This document shows positions 29,035 to 37,315 of a stretch of DNA of 40,557 nt, in pieces. Below the pieces are notes generated by a model, which saw only the letters and a list, made by a program, of their open reading frames with translations, was not told the origin of the DNA and did no database searches. Position numbers and translations under genes: made by a program. Origin of the DNA: a virus; the IMG/VR virus record IMGVR_UViG_3300002835_000422, positions 1-40,557 of that record, one strand, 5' to 3'. Position 1 is the first letter of the stretch; every line of letters begins with the position of its first letter.

Positions 29035-30377
29035 TTCTGCACCTCTTTACTTAGAAAAGAATTTCTAGTAACATCCATTGTAATATAATGCGTTCTAAGA
29101 TTGATTTTATGTGATAAACTTGTAATCAAATAGTAACCTGAATACAACAGATCATCTACATATTCAGTTTTATCTTCTTCAGTTAAGGCTCCGCCTTTTT
29201 TCTTTGGCACTCTAACTTGTATAATGTTACCTGCTTCTACATCTGTTCTTCCGGGTATTACCAGTTCCATTTTTAAATTATCCAGTTCTACCAAATTTGA
29301 TCGTCTATTACCAAAGATATTTTTATATTTTACATCAAAATTTTCTGGATTATCATTGTGTAGTTTTGAATAACTAAAATTTATATCGACATATGATAAT
29401 GCGTTTCTTACAATTGCTGGATCAAATATTGGTGTAGATTTTGTCCCATCCATATGATTGTATTTTGAGAATTCTGTGCCGTGATCGTAATCAACATTTG
29501 TAAATTTTTTATTATATAAATCCACATCGATTATTCTATTGGACAAATAACCAGACATAGAATTATCTAACTGATCAAATGATTTACTAACACTTAAATT
29601 TTTAATTGCGTACATAGATTTATGCCGCTCATCAGTTGTAAGTGAATTAATAAAAGACTGAGAGTAAATATATTCGCCTATACTTAATTCTGCGGGGTTT
29701 TTAAATAACGCGCCAATGTTACCAAAATAAAATCCTTTGGTAGTTTCCCAAAATAAGTAATTTGCTGGTTCATTATTCTTAGGAAAAGTTTTGCTCGCAA
29801 TCCAATTGATACATTCTACGGGTGTCCATCCTGGACTTACAAATTTTATAGTATTTGATGACTCACCAAATATTACTAAAGGTGTTTTTACCTTACCAAG
29901 TTCAGAAGTATCTAACGCAACATTTCTATCAGCTTGCATATAATCTAGATATATTCTCGCAACCAATTCTTCAGGTGTACCTTCAAATCCTTTAAAGATT
30001 GGATTGAGTACATCATTAAATGTTTCTATAGATGCAAAATTTAATTGGTATACCAAAGTACTACCATCATTATAATATTTTTTGTCTTCTAATCCATATA
30101 CTTTAAATGCTTTAGATATTGCATCTTTATCATCTAGACTAGGAGTTTTTACTGTTATAATTAAATACTCTTCACCCAACAACGCAAATTCTTCTGCAAG
30201 ATTTCTGCTGTCAGATAAAGTTAACGTACCAGATACACCTGGTGCAAATATACTTTCGTAAATATTTAATTCAATCAAGTAATCTGTGAGATTGACATAC
30301 TTACCTTGTGTAATAGATACTAGAACAAGATTTTGTATTAATACTTCACCAGGTGTTTGTAGAACTTCTTCAAGCAT
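29031..30377 (-). CDS. gp27: Baseplate hub protein, gp27-like
   Basis: 448 aa (T4 gp27: 391). The N-terminus (LVLVSITQGKYVNLTDYLIE, then IYESIFAPGVSGTLTLSD) and the region around GWTPVECINWIASKTFPKN are typical of hub proteins of the gp27/VgrG N-terminal type. The C-terminal part has IPGRTDVEAGNIIQVRVPK, a beta-barrel motif shared by such hubs. It is directly coupled to gp5, its expected partner: the gp27 trimer holds the gp5 spike. The name comes from this architecture and neighbourhood. Confidence 0.82.
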   Translation of the reverse strand: MLEEVLQTPGEVLIQNLVLVSITQGKYVNLTDYLIELNIYESIFAPGVSGTLTLSDSRNLAEEFALLGEEYLIITVKTPSLDDKDAISKAFKVYGLEDKKYYNDGSTLVYQLNFASIETFNDVLNPIFKGFEGTPEELVARIYLDYMQADRNVALDTSELGKVKTPLVIFGESSNTIKFVSPGWTPVECINWIASKTFPKNNEPANYLFWETTKGFYFGNIGALFKNPAELSIGEYIYSQSFINSLTTDERHKSMYAIKNLSVSKSFDQLDNSMSGYLSNRIIDVDLYNKKFTNVDYDHGTEFSKYNHMDGTKSTPIFDPAIVRNALSYVDINFSYSKLHNDNPENFDVKYKNIFGNRRSNLVELDNLKMELVIPGRTDVEAGNIIQVRVPKKKGGALTEEDKTEYVDDLLYSGYYLITSLSHKINLRTHYITMDVTRNSFLSKEVQK

Positions 30378-30985
30378 TATGTTTGTATTAATTTCTTATA
30401 GTTAGTTAAAACTTCTTGCACAATTTCCGGTTTTAATATTTTAATATTTCTATAACCTTCATTTTTATTTTGTTCAATTTCAAAATTACTTTCAAATTGA
30501 ACTATTGTATTTGAGGTTTGATATGATATTGGTGTATTAATTGCATCAGGATCTGTATCTTCAAATAGTATTCTAATTGGGTCTTTATGTGTAGATTCTT
30601 CATCAAGAACAAAAAATGTTTCTACCTGATATCCTTTTGCATTTACCGCTCTATTAATAGTAAAAACATTTTGATCTGATCCATATTTGTCGGAAACAAC
30701 TTTAAATAAATTTTCTTCAGACAACGGCCATTCAAATCTAGGATCAATTACATTATTAACCATTAATATTAGCCAATGTAAATTTTGTGTACCATAAAAT
30801 CTATATGAAATATCTTCGGGAGTTTCGCCGTGAAGAACTTCATAAGTTTCATAGAACGAAGAGTTTTCTTGATATTCTTTAGATAGTATAACTCTTTTAA
30901 AAATGTCTACTACAACCTGTTCGCTGTCATAATCATCTAGTGTATATGATATCCTTGGGAAGCTTTCGAAAAAATTAGTAGCCAT
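30377..30985 (-). CDS. gp53: Baseplate wedge protein gp53
   Basis: 202 aa (T4: 196). It starts MATNFFESFPRISYTLDDYD and has the LysM-like core HGETPEDISYRFYGTQNLHW followed by LILMVNNVIDPRFEWPLSE, the hallmark of gp53. gp53 is the last wedge protein to join and lets wedges assemble round the hub. It overlaps the upstream gp48-like gene by 11 bases and the downstream gp27-like gene by one. Confidence 0.96.
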   Translation of the reverse strand: MATNFFESFPRISYTLDDYDSEQVVVDIFKRVILSKEYQENSSFYETYEVLHGETPEDISYRFYGTQNLHWLILMVNNVIDPRFEWPLSEENLFKVVSDKYGSDQNVFTINRAVNAKGYQVETFFVLDEESTHKDPIRILFEDTDPDAINTPISYQTSNTIVQFESNFEIEQNKNEGYRNIKILKPEIVQEVLTNYKKLIQT

Positions 30986-32117
30986 TTTCTTCTATTCCTT
31001 CAGAAGTCATTTGTTCTAGTTCTTTGAATGTTAAATTAATACCAACTTCAACAGGAGACCCATCTTCAAATGTTGCAAATTGATCGCCGCCATACTCTAC
31101 CGACATATCTGTTAATGCACATTTGGCAAATTTATTAATATAATTATTTTCTTTGTCTTTAAAATAATATTGAATATCAAATTCCGATGGATAAATGTAG
31201 AATAATTTTCCGCTAGTCAATTCCGGATGCATATGTATTTTAAGCATCTCAATTATTTTAAATACTTTTTGACTTTCACTTTTATTCTTTGGGAAAAATT
31301 TATATCTAAAGTTAAATGTTCTATAATCTACAGATTCAAAAAGAACTTCTCTAAAAGGATTTGTTTTTGTTCTTGAAGATAACTCTCTCAAATCATTTAA
31401 AGTTCCACCAGCACGATTACCTAATTGTGGTAGTTTAACTAATTCGCTCAAGAACCTTGCTTGTATTTCTTTTGACATATCGCCAAGAGCACCCCTTGTT
31501 GCTGCAGCAGACCCTTCGACTAACATACCTGTTAAGGCGCCCATATCCATATCACCATAATTTACACCATATTTTACAGATGGTCTTTCTTCAACGTGTA
31601 ATGTAATTACTTCTTTTAGCCTTAGTGTTGATCCAGATGAAAATGGTTCATAATTCATTTTATCTATCATATTAGTAATAAGCCTTGCACCGCCACCTGC
31701 AATTGCCGATCTTTTTAGTGTGTCAAATATTTTAGATCTCATACCAACACTTGCCAAAAAGGCACCTGCAGCCGCAATCTTACCCGCGTTGTCTTTTACT
31801 GTTGTTACCCCTGCCTCTGCCGCAGATTGCGTTATTCTAGAAGTATTTTCATTTAACGCATCTATTCTTTTTTGTTCGTCTATACTTACAAGATGATCGG
31901 AAAACTGTGCTCTTTTTCCCTGGGTGCTTTTTTCACGTACATTAATGTAAAATGCAACATAATGCTGTAAATCCGGTTTTACTCGCAACCCTTCCGGATA
32001 TTCAAAGGTACCAATATTGTACCCTCGTATTTGATCTTGATTCTTATACGGTGCTTCATTTTGTTTTCTACCCTCAGATACTACATCAGAAGGGGGAGTA
32101 AATTGAGATTGGGCCAT
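30975..32117 (-). CDS. gp48: Baseplate tail-tube cap protein, gp48-like
   Basis: 380 aa from the ATG at 32117 (MAQSQFTPPSDVVSEG). An in-frame start at 32174 also exists, but it lies upstream of the TATAAATA promoter at 32150-32157 and would overlap gp4 on the other strand, so I prefer 32117. The N-terminal 170 residues contain LQHYVAFYINVREKSTQGKR and a hydrophobic Ala/Gly segment. The C-terminal part (FREVLFESVDYRTFNFRYKF, FPKNKSESQKVFKIIEMLKI, then a tube-like beta barrel) fits the gp48/tube cap family (T4 364 aa). It would cap the hub and start the tail tube. It heads the long hub-baseplate transcription unit. gp48 versus gp54 cannot be settled from sequence alone. Confidence 0.78.
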   Translation of the reverse strand: MAQSQFTPPSDVVSEGRKQNEAPYKNQDQIRGYNIGTFEYPEGLRVKPDLQHYVAFYINVREKSTQGKRAQFSDHLVSIDEQKRIDALNENTSRITQSAAEAGVTTVKDNAGKIAAAGAFLASVGMRSKIFDTLKRSAIAGGGARLITNMIDKMNYEPFSSGSTLRLKEVITLHVEERPSVKYGVNYGDMDMGALTGMLVEGSAAATRGALGDMSKEIQARFLSELVKLPQLGNRAGGTLNDLRELSSRTKTNPFREVLFESVDYRTFNFRYKFFPKNKSESQKVFKIIEMLKIHMHPELTSGKLFYIYPSEFDIQYYFKDKENNYINKFAKCALTDMSVEYGGDQFATFEDGSPVEVGINLTFKELEQMTSEGIEENGY

Positions 32118-32126
32118 GTCTGTGGT

Positions 32127-32134
32127 AATAAATA
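32127..32134 (+). promoter_or_regulatory. Candidate late promoter for gp4 (one mismatch)
   Basis: AATAAATA on the plus strand differs from the late consensus by one base and lies 26 bases upstream of the gp4 ATG. It would face away from the minus-strand promoter at 32150-32157. The plus-strand operon needs some promoter in this roughly 45-base gap, and this is the best candidate I see. Confidence 0.4.
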
Positions 32135-32149
32135 TTGTTGGATCATAAT

Positions 32150-32157
32150 TATTTATA
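32150..32157 (-). promoter_or_regulatory. T4-type late promoter for the gp48-gp53-hub unit
   Basis: A perfect TATAAATA on the minus strand lies 33 bases upstream of the chosen gp48-like ATG (32117). Transcription would start near 32143. It is between divergent genes and is the only exact late-promoter octamer I found upstream of the long minus-strand baseplate cluster. Confidence 0.75.
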
Positions 32158-32160
32158 TAG

Positions 32161-32616
32161 ATGACGTATACCAAAACCTACAAGGGCAAATTTAGAGTCG
32201 ATAATCCCGGCAAATATAAGGGCGATATAAGCAATATTGTTTATAGATCTCTATGGGAATTGCGATTTATGAAATGGTGCGATAAGAACCAATCTGTAGA
32301 GGAATGGGGCTCTGAGACCGTGATTGTGCCCTACATATCGCCGATTGATAGGAAAGCACATAGATATTTTGTTGACTTTTATGTTAAAGTTAGGAACAAA
32401 AATGGTGCTCTTCAGAAGTATCTAATAGAAATTAAGCCCGAGAGGTTCACAAAACCTCCGGCAATACCAAAGAAAAAGACTAAAAGATTTATAGACGAAG
32501 TCTTTCAATATAGCGTAAATGACGCAAAATGGAAAGCTGCTTTTGAATTTTGTAAAGATAGAAACATGACTTTTATGATATTAACAGAAAAAGACCTAGG
32601 GATAATTAATGGCTGA
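32161..32616 (+). CDS. gp4: Head completion protein gp4
   Basis: 151 aa, almost the same length as T4 gp4 (150 aa). It matches that protein along its length: YKGDISNIVYRSLWELRFMK, then WGSETVIVPY, RYFVDFYVKV, LIEIKPERFTKPP and WKAAFEFC near the end. The pattern of Glu-Asp-Glu-x-Lys residues (WELRF, FVDFY, EIKPE) resembles a restriction-endonuclease-like fold. gp4 acts late on filled heads before tail joining. It overlaps the next gene by 8 bases. Confidence 0.96.
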   Translation: MTYTKTYKGKFRVDNPGKYKGDISNIVYRSLWELRFMKWCDKNQSVEEWGSETVIVPYISPIDRKAHRYFVDFYVKVRNKNGALQKYLIEIKPERFTKPPAIPKKKTKRFIDEVFQYSVNDAKWKAAFEFCKDRNMTFMILTEKDLGIING

Positions 32617-33184
32617 TAACATTTTTAAAACAGTTAATATGAAAGCTGGCGATGCCCAGAAATCATACACTTGGTATAGAAATCAGGTCAGAAACTTAGG
32701 TTCTGGCGTGTCGGGTTTACAGTTAATACGTAACGAAACTTTAACTAATAGAATAAAACCGGGTGAAATGTACTTGTTTATGTATGATCCAAAGCATAAA
32801 GATACGTTGCCATACTATGACACAATGCCATTGGTACTTCCTTTTAAACAATTACCCGATGGTTTTTTAGGTATTAATTTACACTATTTGCCTTATCTAG
32901 CTAGATTTAATTTATTGGGCGCACTCAGTAAATTAGCAACAGATAAGAACATGGATGAAAAAACACGAATACAAATTTCGTGGCAAATATTAAACAGTTC
33001 TACAAAATATCTAGCCGCAACTGCGTGCGTGAAGCATTATCTAAACGATCATTTAAGAACAAGATTTTTAAAAATAGATTATCGCGATTGGGTAACAGCG
33101 GCAATGTTGCCAGTTGAAAACTTCAAGAAAGCAAAGAAAGAAGTTGTATGGCAAGAAACAAAAAACAAATTCAAGTGGTATTAA
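32609..33184 (+). CDS. Conserved T4-like morphogenesis protein of unknown role (191 aa)
   Basis: 191 aa. It contains MYLFMYDPKHKDTLPYYDTM and GFLGINLHYLPYLARFNLLG. I recognise these segments as a conserved protein of marine T4-like phages but cannot tie them firmly to a T4 gene. gp2 (DNA end protector) and gp3 (tail completion) are both possible from the neighbourhood, since T4 places gp3, gp2 and gp4 together. The C-terminus is Lys-rich (KKAKKEVVWQETKNKFKWY). An AGGGAT sequence precedes the ATG inside the gp4 end. Confidence 0.75.
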   Translation: MADNIFKTVNMKAGDAQKSYTWYRNQVRNLGSGVSGLQLIRNETLTNRIKPGEMYLFMYDPKHKDTLPYYDTMPLVLPFKQLPDGFLGINLHYLPYLARFNLLGALSKLATDKNMDEKTRIQISWQILNSSTKYLAATACVKHYLNDHLRTRFLKIDYRDWVTAAMLPVENFKKAKKEVVWQETKNKFKWY

Positions 33185-33892
33185 ATGGCTAATTTTTCTC
33201 TAAAACGATTTCAAGCGGAAGTAAGACAACGAGGTCTTGCTAAACAAAACAGATTTGAAATACTGTTTCCTATACCTGCAGGATTACAAAGAGTATTTAA
33301 AGATATTCAAATTGTAAATATGTTCTGCGAATCTACAAGTTTACCGCCTCAAAATATAAGCGTTAAAACTCAAAGAATTTACGGGCCGGTTTATCAGAGG
33401 CCTGTTAGTGCGGACTACGGCGGAGAAGGTATAACTATGACCTTCTTATTAGATCAGCAAATGGATATTAAAGCATTATTTGACGCTTGGCTGGGAATCG
33501 TTGTTGATCCAAAACAATACTTTGTGCACTATCAAAGCGATTATGTTGTACCTATTGAAATTATGCAACTTAACGAAAAAGATGAAATAACATATTCTGC
33601 ATTGTTAGAAGATGCTTTTCCTAGAAACTATACGTTACTCGAATTGAATCAAAGTTCAACAAATAGCTTTCATAAACTAAGTGTAACCTTTGTTTATAGA
33701 AGATGGTCGCCTAACCACAGAATAACAAATGGTATAACATATTCTGATATTATGGCTTCAATCACACCTACAGTAATTGGATCTGTACCAAATCCTGCAT
33801 ATGGTTTAGAGAAAGAACAGGGATGGTATTCAAGCTCAAGAGTAACTGCACCTAAACCGCAAACTGAAGATATGATAAATGGACTTTTATAA
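33185..33892 (+). CDS. gp54: Baseplate tail-tube initiator, gp54-like
   Basis: 235 aa (T4 gp54: 320). It begins FSLKRFQAEVRQRGLAKQNR and then FEILFPIP, the opening of tail-tube-fold proteins. It continues with FCESTSLPPQNISVKTQRIY and GPVYQRPVSADYGGEGITMT, strands and loop typical of gp19/gp54-type tube barrels, and ends its fold with HKLSVTFVYRRW. It would be the platform for gp19 polymerisation. It starts one base after the upstream stop. It could instead be the gp48 counterpart, with the 30975-32117 protein serving as gp54. Confidence 0.7.
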   Translation: MANFSLKRFQAEVRQRGLAKQNRFEILFPIPAGLQRVFKDIQIVNMFCESTSLPPQNISVKTQRIYGPVYQRPVSADYGGEGITMTFLLDQQMDIKALFDAWLGIVVDPKQYFVHYQSDYVVPIEIMQLNEKDEITYSALLEDAFPRNYTLLELNQSSTNSFHKLSVTFVYRRWSPNHRITNGITYSDIMASITPTVIGSVPNPAYGLEKEQGWYSSSRVTAPKPQTEDMINGLL

Positions 33893-33908
33893 TTAAACTG
33901 GAGAAATT

Positions 33909-34601
33909 ATGGCATTACCTAAATTAGAAACCCCAACATATGAATTGATTTTACCCTCTAGCGGAGAAAAAATTAAATACAGACCATTCTTAGTTAAAGA
34001 ATATAAAATACTTCTTACGGCTTTAGAATCAGATGGTGAGGAGATACACAGGATTATAACAGAGTTGGTTGATGTTTGCACATTCAATAAACTAAAGATA
34101 GACACACTACCAAATTTTGATATTGAATATATTTTCTTAAATTTAAGAGCTAAGTCTGTAGGTGAAAATACTAATCTAACATTACAATGTAATAATTGCG
34201 AAAACAAAATAAATTTTGAATTGGATATTACCAAAGCAGAAGTTAAAAAAGATCCAGCACATACTACAAAGATATTGATATCGGATAAAATTGGATTGGA
34301 AATGCGATATCCAAAATTTGACGAAATGATTATAATATATCAAAATTTTAAATCTGAAAGTGTTGTTGAGCTTCTTTGCTCTTGTATTAAGTCTGTTTAT
34401 ACTGACGAACAATTATACGATGATTATACTAAAGAAGAATTAATAGAATTTGTTAACTCTTTTTCAAAGAATCAATTTTCAATGCTAGAACAATTCTTTA
34501 TCACTATGCCAAAAGTAGTACAACATATTGAACAAGATTGTCCAGCATGCGGTGCCCACAACGAATTAAATCTGGAGGGCCTGCAGAATTTTTTCGTCTA
34601 A
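33909..34601 (+). CDS. gp26: Baseplate hub / tape-measure chaperone gp26
   Basis: 230 aa (T4 gp26: 208). The start MALPKLETPTYELILPSSGE and IKYRPFLVKEYKILLTALES matches the T4_baseplate (gp26) family, a hub assembly chaperone. Two CxxC pairs (Cys94/Cys97 and Cys211/Cys214) suggest a zinc ribbon. A GGAGAAATT ribosome-binding site precedes the ATG. The last codons run across TTTTTTC, a -1 slippery site, into a 61-codon extension in the next frame, as in the G/GT tail chaperones of many long-tailed phages. The probe-like position just before a tape-measure gene supports that reading. Confidence 0.88.
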   Translation: MALPKLETPTYELILPSSGEKIKYRPFLVKEYKILLTALESDGEEIHRIITELVDVCTFNKLKIDTLPNFDIEYIFLNLRAKSVGENTNLTLQCNNCENKINFELDITKAEVKKDPAHTTKILISDKIGLEMRYPKFDEMIIIYQNFKSESVVELLCSCIKSVYTDEQLYDDYTKEELIEFVNSFSKNQFSMLEQFFITMPKVVQHIEQDCPACGAHNELNLEGLQNFFV

Positions 34602-34617
34602 CTCTTTCACACGAAGG
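34574..34617 (+). promoter_or_regulatory. Probable programmed -1 ribosomal frameshift signal
   Basis: In the gp26 frame, codons AAT-TTT-TTC give the heptamer T TTT TTC (34589-34595), a classical XXXYYYZ slippery site, four codons before the stop including TAA. A Shine-Dalgarno-like GGAGGG (34574-34579) ends 9 bases upstream, close to the spacing that stimulates dnaX frameshifting. A 5-bp stem (CTTTC, loop ACAC, GAAGG; 34604-34617) follows 8 bases downstream. All three elements of a bacterial -1 frameshift are present. Confidence 0.72.
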
Positions 34618-34780
34618 TCTGGTTAACTATTATCAATTAAATTTTTCGCTTATCAATAATCACAATTATTCGTTATCCGAATTAGAAAATATGATTCCGT
34701 GGGAAAGAGATATTTACGTTACTATGTTAATAAATTATGTCAATGAACAAAATGAGAAACTTAAACACAAAAAAATCTAG
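34595..34780 (+). CDS. gp26 frameshift extension / gp51-like short frame
   Basis: This is the -1 frame downstream of the slippery site: 61 codons beginning RLTLSHEGLVNYYQLNFSLI and ending YVNEQNEKLKHKKI, with the conserved-looking block SELENMIPWERDIYVTMLIN. Its own possible starts (TTG 34538, ATG 34547) lack a Shine-Dalgarno sequence and lie inside gp26. A frameshift would give a 290-aa gp26 fusion (229 + 61). The position before the tape measure corresponds to gp51 in T4 order, although T4 gp51 is much longer. The short frame is certainly conserved-looking; how it is expressed is inferred. Confidence 0.72.
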   Translation, partial: RLTLSHEGLVNYYQLNFSLINNHNYSLSELENMIPWERDIYVTMLINYVNEQNEKLKHKKI

Positions 34781-34788
34781 GCAAATAA

Positions 34789-36342
34789 ATGTTACCTCAA
34801 AACTCGTTAAGCAATTCTGATAGACAAATATTAGATACAATAAAATCTCAGAATACGCATCTTGATGCTCAGACTAGAGTGTTGCATACTTTGTCTGATT
34901 CTATAATGAGCTTTAAACGAGATCAAAAGAAAGATTATAATTCTTTGCGTAATGATATAAAAACTATGCAAAGAGAGTTCTTTACTGGCAATGCAAAGGG
35001 AATGACTGATATTAAGAAATATTTTGAAAAGACTAAGAATACCAGACCAGAAACATCATTCAATAAAGAAAAAGATACTGATAAAGGTTTCTTCAAATCT
35101 GCAATAAACAAGTTATTTGGACCATCTAAGTATCAACAAAAGATGATGGATGAAATTTCAATGGTTAGAGAAATTTCTGAAATACAAGCAACAGACATTG
35201 GTTTTATTAAAAAACAATATGAAGAAGGTCCTCGCGCGCGAGAAAGAGAATTGTTGGCACAAGCTATTGCTAGTAAATTAGATTTAAATGGTGGCGACAG
35301 CAGTAAGGGTATGTTGGGAATGTTAGGCGCTGGTATTATAAGTGCTCTTGGTGGTATTTTAGGAAGTCTTGGTGGTATCATTACGGCAGCAATTGCAGCA
35401 GGTTTTGCAATACTAAAAGGATTAATTGAAGCATTATTAGGATCTAAAGGATTGCCTGGAGGGTTGCCCGACGACGCTGATCGTAATAAAAAGGGAAAAG
35501 ATGGCAGAGGCCCAATACCCACGGAAGAACCTGGTAAAGTGCCTACACCTGGCGGCCCTATACCTTCACCTACACCTGGTGGTGGTTCTTCTTCTCCTAG
35601 ATTACCTGGCCCTAACGTTCCTCAATTACCTGGGCCAGAAAAAACCGGTAACCCAATAGAAGACAGAATGCGAGAACGTGCACAGCAAAGAGCAGGTGGA
35701 GTCACGGACGTAAAACAAAAAATGCCGGGTATGCCTGGTAAGGCCAAGTTAGCATTAGGTACAGGCATACTGTCAAGATTATTTGCGGGTTTGTATTCTG
35801 GCGATTTGAATGCAAATGATGAAGAAGAATTAAGAAAACGTCAAGAAAAAGGACCAACAATTGATCCAGCTAGCTTAGCTGCCACAGAAGATTTAACCGG
35901 TATACTACAAGCAAATACTGAAAAGACAGTTGAGAGTTCAGATAATATTAATGGCGCCCTAAAGACTGTCATCGAAGGTTTAATAAATTTTGAACAGCAA
36001 GTAGAAGAAGTGGCTGAGGCTTTTGGTAAAGGTGTAATGGAAAAAGCAATACCTTTTTTGGATAAAGCTGGAGAAATTACTTTATCTAATGGTCAGTCTA
36101 TAAATTTATTACCAAATTTAGGAACATCTGCTGCTGAAGTATTAGACCAAATGTATGAAGAAACAAAAGGCTATGCCAAGGCAGGTATGGAGGCAACGGC
36201 ACCCATTATCAATAATATAGTAAATCAAATGACGCCAACCAGCCCAGTATCAATGCCAATGGTTGCGGCAACAGCAGTCGCGGCAGGTGCAGGTATAACA
36301 GCTATATCTCGATATCGCAACCGCGGTGGCCGTATAAGATAG
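34789..36342 (+). CDS. gp29: Probable tail tape-measure / hub protein, gp29-like
   Basis: 517 aa (T4 gp29: 590). Residues 1 to about 160 are helical and coiled-coil with many Lys/Glu. Residues about 174-215 are a Gly/Ala-rich hydrophobic stretch (MLGMLGAGIISALGGILGSL onward), as tape-measure proteins have. Residues about 220-285 form a Pro/Gly linker (PTPGGPIPSPTPGGG). The rest is helical again. It follows the gp26 chaperone pair directly, where tape measures sit. No enzyme motif was seen. The identification depends on architecture and order; another internal virion protein is possible. Confidence 0.6.
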   Translation: MLPQNSLSNSDRQILDTIKSQNTHLDAQTRVLHTLSDSIMSFKRDQKKDYNSLRNDIKTMQREFFTGNAKGMTDIKKYFEKTKNTRPETSFNKEKDTDKGFFKSAINKLFGPSKYQQKMMDEISMVREISEIQATDIGFIKKQYEEGPRARERELLAQAIASKLDLNGGDSSKGMLGMLGAGIISALGGILGSLGGIITAAIAAGFAILKGLIEALLGSKGLPGGLPDDADRNKKGKDGRGPIPTEEPGKVPTPGGPIPSPTPGGGSSSPRLPGPNVPQLPGPEKTGNPIEDRMRERAQQRAGGVTDVKQKMPGMPGKAKLALGTGILSRLFAGLYSGDLNANDEEELRKRQEKGPTIDPASLAATEDLTGILQANTEKTVESSDNINGALKTVIEGLINFEQQVEEVAEAFGKGVMEKAIPFLDKAGEITLSNGQSINLLPNLGTSAAEVLDQMYEETKGYAKAGMEATAPIINNIVNQMTPTSPVSMPMVAATAVAAGAGITAISRYRNRGGRIR

Positions 36343-36343
36343 G

Positions 36344-36366
36344 AATAGGGCCATAAAGGCCCTATT
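36344..36366. terminator. Convergent-gene hairpin, possible bidirectional terminator
   Basis: A perfect 9-bp inverted repeat (AATAGGGCC, loop ATAAA, GGCCCTATT) begins 2 bases after the plus-strand tape-measure stop and ends 20 bases before the minus-strand gp32 stop. It is in the right place to end both converging transcripts. Neither side has a real U-tract, so it may act by stabilising RNA 3' ends or with other factors. Confidence 0.6.
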
Positions 36367-36385
36367 GGTAATTAGACTTAACTAA

Positions 36386-37315
36386 TTAATCTTCAGCTAA
36401 TTTAGCGAAGTAGGATAAAGACTCGTCGTCATTATCAAAGTCGATATCTTTAGGAGGCGCTTTAACTGGCGCCTTTTCTACGACTGGTCGATTTGCTTTG
36501 GGTGCAGACTCAACTTGTTCGTTCAAGTCTGTTTCGTCAGCCCGCTTGCCTGGTGCAGTGCCACCTGCTAGTCCCATGACCATAACAAATTTCTTTTTCA
36601 ATTCGTCATAAGATTTAAAGTGCTTCTCATCTAAGAACTGTGTCAAAGAATGTTGCTTGCCCCAAATGCTTTCGATGATGGAATCATCTTCAGAGATGGC
36701 GCTTGCAGCTTCGAACTCAGACTTATCATAATTACGATAGCCTTCAACATTGCGAATCTTCAACTTGAAGTTTGCGCCTGTATCAAAGTCAAATACATTG
36801 ACTGGCTTTTCGTCTTGAAACTGAGGCTCAGCCATATCTTTAATTTTATCAAAGATTTTCTTACCGAATTTATAAAGGAATACTTTACCTTCATTTTCGG
36901 GATGTGCTGGGTCTTTAATTACTAAGATGTTAGTAATATAACTTAGCTTGCGCTTTTGTTTACGAGCAATTTCTTTATTTGCTTCTGAACCGGAATTCCA
37001 GAGTTCTGTGTTAAACTCAGAAACAGGATCTGCTTTACCTAATGTGGTCAAAGAATTCTCGATGTACCATTTACCACCTGGGCCTTGGAATCCATGATTC
37101 CAAACGCGAACCCAGGGTAGATCTTCGCCTTGAGGTGTTGGCAAGAATCGAATAACAGCATAGCCGTTACCTGCCTTGTCCACTTCCGGAGACCAGTAAC
37201 GATCATCCGCGCCTCGAGATTCCGATTGGGGGTTTGCGATCTTTTCTACCTCTTTCATGAGGCTGTCAAATCCGCCGCGGGATTTTCTAAGATCAGATAG
37301 TGAGTTGATTGCCAT
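36386..37315 (-). CDS. gp32: Single-stranded DNA-binding protein gp32
   Basis: 309 aa (T4: 301). The core matches gp32: GYAVIRFLPTPQGEDLPW, NHGFQGPGGKWYIENS, ITNILVIKDPAHPENEGKVF, LYKFGKKIFDKIKDM and NFKLKIRNVEGYRNYDKSEF. The N-terminus supplies the Lys/Arg cooperativity segment (LRKSRGG) and the C-terminus is acidic (IDFDNDDESLSYFAKLAED), the partner-binding tail. The protein has no cysteine at all, so the T4 zinc site (one His, three Cys) is lost; only His74 of NHGF remains. This is also my recollection of gp32 from other marine T4-like phages. An AAAGGAAAT ribosome-binding site precedes the ATG. Confidence 0.97.
   Translation of the reverse strand: MAINSLSDLRKSRGGFDSLMKEVEKIANPQSESRGADDRYWSPEVDKAGNGYAVIRFLPTPQGEDLPWVRVWNHGFQGPGGKWYIENSLTTLGKADPVSEFNTELWNSGSEANKEIARKQKRKLSYITNILVIKDPAHPENEGKVFLYKFGKKIFDKIKDMAEPQFQDEKPVNVFDFDTGANFKLKIRNVEGYRNYDKSEFEAASAISEDDSIIESIWGKQHSLTQFLDEKHFKSYDELKKKFVMVMGLAGGTAPGKRADETDLNEQVESAPKANRPVVEKAPVKAPPKDIDFDNDDESLSYFAKLAED

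Noticed and set aside
32118-32174. A 19-residue N-terminal extension of the gp48-like protein
   Set aside because: It lies across and upstream of the TATAAATA promoter and overlaps gp4 on the other strand; the ATG at 32117 fits better.
34538-34594. Independent start of the short -1 frame at TTG 34538 or ATG 34547
   Set aside because: No Shine-Dalgarno sequence precedes either codon, and the codons before the slippery site lie inside the conserved gp26 zinc-ribbon end. Frameshifting explains the frame better.
36344-36366. A strong intrinsic terminator with a U-tract after the tape-measure gene
   Set aside because: The hairpin is perfect but neither strand has a run of U after it, so only a possible terminator is claimed.
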